8,472 nt of DNA from a bacterium. GTDB taxonomy: Bacteria; DYJV01; JALVYZ01. Shown here in pieces: positions 4,974-8,472 of this stretch (positions are counted from its first letter, which is position 1; each line of letters opens with the position of its first letter). The notes beneath the pieces are model-generated. The model was not told the origin of the DNA. It searched no databases and saw only the letters and a list, made by a program, of their open reading frames with translations. The stretch is from positions 1-8,472 of the forward strand of contig JALVYZ010000311.1 in assembly GCA_027037705.1 (NCBI GenBank), in the 5' to 3' direction. Made by a program: the position numbers and the translations under genes.

Positions 4974-6992
4974 ATGAAGTTAATCAATTCTCTTTTTATT
5001 ATATTAATTATTTTATTACTATTTTATACAAAACCATATAAATATAATGATTGGAAAATATATCAAAATAAATGGAAAATTTCAAAAATAAAAATACTTA
5101 AAAAGGAAATTTATAATACAGATAATAACACATTAAAAAAAAACTTACTCAAAAAATTAGAAAAAATAAAAAAATATAAAATAAAACTGAGATCAATTTA
5201 TGTAAAAAAATGGAAAAGAGAAGAGTTTTGTATAACCTGTCATATTGGAATAAAATCAATTAGCTCATCTCATCCAAATGAAATTTTTGGTTGTGTCATA
5301 TGCCATGGCGGTGATCCTTTAGCTATTACAGTAAAAGATGCACATAAAGGATTGATTGGCAAAGAAAATCCTGCAGACTTAAAATATGCAGAAAAATCTT
5401 GCGGACAAATTGCTCCTGATGGGACGAAATGTCATCCAGATATTGTTAAAAGAGTTAAAACATCTTTAATGTATTCTATGATAGGAGTTATAACATCTTT
5501 AAGATACCAGTGGCATGCCCAAAATGATAAAAAACCTCATTTTGCCACTCATGATATTTCTGATCTTTATGGAAATAGATACTTAGAGATAAAAAATAAA
5601 CATTTTGCTGATAGATATTTTAGAAAAATGTGTGCAATGTGCCATATTGGGGTTAAAAATCCTTTCTCTACAAGCAATCACTCTTCAGGTTGCGGTGCTT
5701 GCCATGTTATATATGAAAATAACAGTCACTATAAAGGAGAAGATCCAACAATTAACAAATCAGAACATGGTCATCCGCCATTCCATACTTTAACAGCTAA
5801 CATTCCAACCTCTCAATGTGTAAAATGCCATAATAGAAGCAGTAGATATGGTTTATCTTATGAAGGTCAAGCTGAAAACGATTTTTATCCTGTTCCACTA
5901 CATAATGGTGAATTTTCAAAAAATTATTTACTTGGAAATAGATATTTTTACCAATTTCAAAGTGATATTCATTTTAAAAATGGAATGGATTGTATAGATT
6001 GTCACACTTCAAAAGGAATTATGGGAGATGGAAAAATTTATTCAAGAATGTTTGAACAAACAAAAGTTAAATGTGAAGATTGCCATGGGACATACAATAG
6101 TAAGCCGAAAATTTATGAAATTAAATATCTTGACGATCCTTTACTTGAGATTAGTTTATATAATCTAAAATTAGGAGATAAAATTGTAAAAACTACAAAA
6201 GATGACTTTTTATGGAATATTAAATTTGATGGAAAAGATTATGTTTTAACAACAAAAAATTCAAATAAAAGGTTAAAAATAAAATTAATTTATAAAGACA
6301 AAAATCATAAACCTAATTTATGCAATAAAAAACTTGAATGTTATTCCTGTCACTTTTCCTGGACAACTTTATGTTATGGGTGCCATGTAGGATACAATAG
6401 TAAATTATCTCAAAGAGATGCCCTATCAGGTAAAAAAACAAAAGGATACTGGTATGAAAGAAGAACCTTTACAAGATACTCTGATATGGTTCTAATAAAA
6501 AATCAAGAAAATAAATATTCACCAGCACAATTCTGTCAATCACAGGTAACTATACCAGAATTAAATATTTACAACAAAGTTTTTATTCATAAAGATAACA
6601 CAACTTCTTATGTTGTTGTGCCAGTCCAGCCTCATACTATTACAAAAGAATCAAAAAGATGTGGAGATTGCCATAATAATTCAATGGCTGTTGGACTCGG
6701 AAAAGGTTCTTTAAAATTTACTGATAATGGTTCAATTTCATTCATTCATATATATAGTTCAAAAAAATCTCATTTAAATGTTAATTTCCCAATGGAGAGC
6801 ATTGTATCTTCTGATGGCAAAATTCAGTATCAAAGTGTTTCAGATGATAGATTTAAGGTTTTGAAAAGAAAAGAAATTTTAAAGATTTTAAAAGTTGGCA
6901 AATGTACTTTTTGTCATACAAAATATTCAGATAAGTTCTTTAAATATTATAAAGAAAAGCGTCCATGCCCATTTAATAAACAGAACTACTAA
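4974..6992 (+). CDS. Membrane-anchored multiheme cytochrome c, eleven CXXCH plus one CX9CH motif
   Basis: From the ATG at 4974 the protein has 672 residues. A TTG at 4938 would add 12 residues in front of the membrane segment and is less likely. Residues 5-18 form a hydrophobic helix with no cleavage site, so it is probably a membrane anchor. Residues 24-83 are a lysine-rich, Cys-free helical stalk. CXXCH motifs start at Cys 86, 107, 220, 240, 282, 340, 367, 456, 467, 563 and 644. Cys143 with Cys153-His154 forms a CX9CH, followed by PDIVKRVKTSLM. A Cys-free, probably beta-rich insert spans about 375-450. Stretches such as GMDCIDCHTS with GIMGDG, and CGDCHNNSMAVGLGKG, recall large multiheme cytochromes of anaerobic respiration. 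Role is likely extracytoplasmic electron transfer. No quinol oxidase, porin or catalytic partner is adjacent, so the electron donor and acceptor are unknown. Confidence 0.92.
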   Translation: MKLINSLFIILIILLLFYTKPYKYNDWKIYQNKWKISKIKILKKEIYNTDNNTLKKNLLKKLEKIKKYKIKLRSIYVKKWKREEFCITCHIGIKSISSSHPNEIFGCVICHGGDPLAITVKDAHKGLIGKENPADLKYAEKSCGQIAPDGTKCHPDIVKRVKTSLMYSMIGVITSLRYQWHAQNDKKPHFATHDISDLYGNRYLEIKNKHFADRYFRKMCAMCHIGVKNPFSTSNHSSGCGACHVIYENNSHYKGEDPTINKSEHGHPPFHTLTANIPTSQCVKCHNRSSRYGLSYEGQAENDFYPVPLHNGEFSKNYLLGNRYFYQFQSDIHFKNGMDCIDCHTSKGIMGDGKIYSRMFEQTKVKCEDCHGTYNSKPKIYEIKYLDDPLLEISLYNLKLGDKIVKTTKDDFLWNIKFDGKDYVLTTKNSNKRLKIKLIYKDKNHKPNLCNKKLECYSCHFSWTTLCYGCHVGYNSKLSQRDALSGKKTKGYWYERRTFTRYSDMVLIKNQENKYSPAQFCQSQVTIPELNIYNKVFIHKDNTTSYVVVPVQPHTITKESKRCGDCHNNSMAVGLGKGSLKFTDNGSISFIHIYSSKKSHLNVNFPMESIVSSDGKIQYQSVSDDRFKVLKRKEILKILKVGKCTFCHTKYSDKFFKYYKEKRPCPFNKQNY

Positions 6993-7219
6993 CCAAAAAA
7001 ATTTATCATATTCTTCTGTTGAATTAAAATATTTATTCCTATGTTCACCTGAGCAGTAATGTTAATCATTTTCTGCTGGTAGTCAATCTGTTTATTAATT
7101 GCTCCTCCTACAATATCTTCAGTTAATTTTTTTATTTGTTTTACTTTTTCATCTGGCTGGCACAAAGTTTTATTTATAATTTTATAACTCTGTCCCATTC
7201 CCATTCCATTAATGACCAT
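6989..7219 (-). CDS. Small hypothetical protein, possibly YjfB-like motility-associated
   Basis: This 76-residue protein has no signal peptide, cysteine cluster or clear membrane helix. A short Met/Gly-rich start is followed by a predicted helical stretch (about 22-72). This contains KVKQIKKLTEDIVGG and then ITAQVNIGINILIQQKNMI, faintly resembling the short YjfB-type putative motility proteins. That resemblance is weak. The gene is supported as real by a full AAGGAGG ribosome-binding site five bases before the ATG and by a sigma-28-like promoter. Both point to expression with flagellar or chemotaxis genes. Its stop codon overlaps the end of the convergent cytochrome gene by four bases. There is no other recognised motif, and function remains unknown. 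Confidence 0.72.
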   Translation of the reverse strand: MVINGMGMGQSYKIINKTLCQPDEKVKQIKKLTEDIVGGAINKQIDYQQKMINITAQVNIGINILIQQKNMINFFG

Positions 7220-7224
7220 AGTAA

Positions 7225-7231
7225 CCTCCTT
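7225..7231 (-). promoter_or_regulatory. Consensus Shine-Dalgarno of the small protein gene
   Basis: The minus strand reads AAGGAGG, then five bases, then ATG at 7219. It is the strongest ribosome-binding site in the window, and it decides the start of this short gene. Confidence 0.85.
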
Positions 7232-7251
7232 CTCTAATAATTCATAAATTA

Positions 7252-7278
7252 TTATCGGTTATAAATTGCATTTTATTA
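7252..7278 (-). promoter_or_regulatory. Sigma-28 (FliA/SigD)-like promoter
   Basis: On the minus strand the -10 reads ACCGATAA (7252-7259), seven of eight bases of the flagellar consensus GCCGATAA. Exactly eleven bases upstream lies TAATAAAA (7271-7278), sharing three of four bases with the TAAA core of the -35 and only AT-richness beyond it. The expected start point near 7245 leaves a leader of about 25 bases carrying the AAGGAGG site. The -10 is unusual in such an AT-rich region, which makes the match more meaningful. Confidence 0.6.
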
Positions 7279-7337
7279 AATTTTTTGATAGGCGAGTATA
7301 TAGTTTTAAATTATAAAATAATTTTGAGGTAATTAAA

Positions 7338-8472
7338 ATGCCAAGAATTGGAATAGATGTAGGTGGTACTCATACAGATGGAGTTTTAATTGGAAATAAT
7401 ACAATTATAAAAAAGGAAAAGGTTCTTACAAATCATGAAAATCTTTTTGAATCTTTAATTGATGTATTTAATAAATTAACTGAAAATTTTCCTCCAGAAA
7501 ATATAAAAAAAATCACTATCTCCTCTACTTTAACAACTAATCTTATTATTGAAAATAAACTTCCAAAAGTTGGATTAATTATTTCTGGAGGCCCTGGGAT
7601 AAAATTAGATTATTTCTTAAAAGATGAAAACTCTTTCATTTTAGATGGATTTATTGACCATAGAGGAAGAGTTATTAAAGATATTAATCTTAAAGACATT
7701 GACACAATAATCAATTCTTTAATAGCAAATGATGTTCATACTTGTGCTGTTTGCACAAAGTTTTCAGTTAGAAATCCTATTCATGAAATAAAAATTAAAG
7801 AAAGAATTGAAAATTTTTTTGATAATGTTAGTTGTGGCCATATATTTTCAGGCACATTGAATTTTCCAAGAAGAATTAATACTTCATATCTTAATGCTGG
7901 TGTTTATAATACAAATAAAAAATTTTTAGACTCAATTGTTAAATTTCTACAAGGGAAAAATATTAATTGTCCAGTTTTCTTTTTAAAAGCAGATGGTGGT
8001 ACATTTAATATAAATAATGCGTATGAAAAGCCTATTTTTACTGTATTATCTGGCCAGGCTGCTGGAGTAACAGGAATTATGAGCTTAATTGATATAAATG
8101 AAGATTGTGCAGCAGTTATAGATATTGGTGGGACTTCAACAGATTTCTCAATTTTCGTAAAAAATAGTCCAGTTTTCGAACCTGAAGGGATTAAAATTAA
8201 TAGCTTTTTAACAAATGTTAGATCAATTTATACAAAATCAATAGGTCTTGGGGGAGATAGCTTCATTAGACCTATAAATAATAATTTAAAAATTGGACCA
8301 GAAAGAAAAGGGGTGGCTATAGTATTTGGAGGAAATGAACTGACTCCCACAGATGTAATTTTTTACTTAAATGGTGATAATAGACCTGAAAAAAAATTAA
8401 AAGAGATAGCAGATGTTTTGAATATTTCAATAGATAAACTTTGTGAAGAAATATTAAAACAATTTTGCAAAA
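7338..8472 (+). CDS. Hydantoinase/oxoprolinase family protein (HyuA-like), 3' end beyond window
   Basis: The frame is open from the ATG at 7338 to the window edge (378 codons), with GAGGT (7326-7330) seven bases upstream. The protein has the actin-like ATPase layout of the HyuA/5-oxoprolinase/acetone carboxylase beta group. First come phosphate loop DVGGTHTD (7-14), the SSTLTTN segment (62-68) and IISGGPG (81-87). Then come LSGQAAGVTG (237-246), second phosphate loop DIGGTSTD (262-269), SIGLGGDS (301-308) and LTPTDV (335-340). Family members hydrolyse or activate cyclic amides or ketones with ATP. Many have a HyuB-type partner encoded nearby, which might lie beyond the edge. The usual SGPAAG-type motif reads SGQAAG here. 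Substrate cannot be assigned, and the C-terminus is not seen. Confidence 0.9.
   Translation, partial: MPRIGIDVGGTHTDGVLIGNNTIIKKEKVLTNHENLFESLIDVFNKLTENFPPENIKKITISSTLTTNLIIENKLPKVGLIISGGPGIKLDYFLKDENSFILDGFIDHRGRVIKDINLKDIDTIINSLIANDVHTCAVCTKFSVRNPIHEIKIKERIENFFDNVSCGHIFSGTLNFPRRINTSYLNAGVYNTNKKFLDSIVKFLQGKNINCPVFFLKADGGTFNINNAYEKPIFTVLSGQAAGVTGIMSLIDINEDCAAVIDIGGTSTDFSIFVKNSPVFEPEGIKINSFLTNVRSIYTKSIGLGGDSFIRPINNNLKIGPERKGVAIVFGGNELTPTDVIFYLNGDNRPEKKLKEIADVLNISIDKLCEEILKQFCK

Noticed and set aside
6523-6546. FCQSQ in the cytochrome as a degenerate heme motif
   Set aside because: There is no second cysteine or histidine at CXXCH spacing; a lone cysteine is not evidence of heme attachment.
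7285-7317. Promoter TTGATA (7285-7290) with TATAAA (7312-7317) for the HyuA-like gene
   Set aside because: The spacing is 21 bases, too long for a standard promoter, and no better -35 was found; the true promoter is unclear in this AT-rich stretch.
1-8472. CRISPR arrays, insertion sequences, riboswitches
   Set aside because: No spaced repeats, transposase-like proteins, terminal inverted repeats or structured leaders were seen; intergenic spaces are all under about 120 bases.

Overview
This is an AT-rich (roughly 70% A+T by eye), densely packed bacterial window. No intergenic gap exceeds about 120 bases, and I see no insertion sequence, CRISPR array, rRNA or phage gene. The mix of genes is a peptide-type ABC importer, a nucleotide-sugar dehydrogenase, a large membrane-anchored multiheme cytochrome c, a sigma-28-like promoter and a hydantoinase/oxoprolinase-family protein. 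It suggests an anaerobic, probably motile bacterium with a low-GC genome. I cannot name the lineage; a poorly characterised anaerobic phylum is a guess.

Layout. Positions 1-2107 (+) hold the end of an oligopeptide/dipeptide ABC importer operon: the C-terminus of the second permease (OppC/DppC) and both ATPases (OppD/DppD and OppF/DppF), joined by start/stop overlaps. A 423-residue regulator-like protein (2094-3365, -) converges on oppF and overlaps its end by 14 bp. It has an N-terminal receptor-like part, a middle segment resembling the GGDEF/GTP cyclohydrolase III fold, and a C-terminal winged helix. A tRNA-Lys(CUU) gene (3470-3542, -) follows with a good promoter of its own. That promoter begins five bases beyond the stop codon of a UDP-N-acetylhexosamine dehydrogenase gene (3587-4864, -).

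A 109-bp divergent region carries a 10-bp tandem repeat and a perfect 8-1-8 palindrome. To its right lies the most striking gene (4974-6992, +). It encodes a membrane-anchored cytochrome with eleven CXXCH motifs plus one CX9CH motif, so up to twelve hemes. A 76-residue protein (6989-7219, -) converges on it; this has an excellent ribosome-binding site and a sigma-28-like promoter, and faintly resembles YjfB-type motility proteins. Diverging from it is a hydantoinase/oxoprolinase-family gene (7338 onward, +) that runs off the window.

The genes do not form one pathway. The importer genes are one operon and the adjacent regulator-like protein may control it. The dehydrogenase belongs to surface polysaccharide synthesis and the cytochrome to respiratory or extracellular electron transfer. 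The best candidates for something undescribed are the cytochrome with its CX9CH site and coiled N-terminal stalk, and the cyclase-fold regulator.
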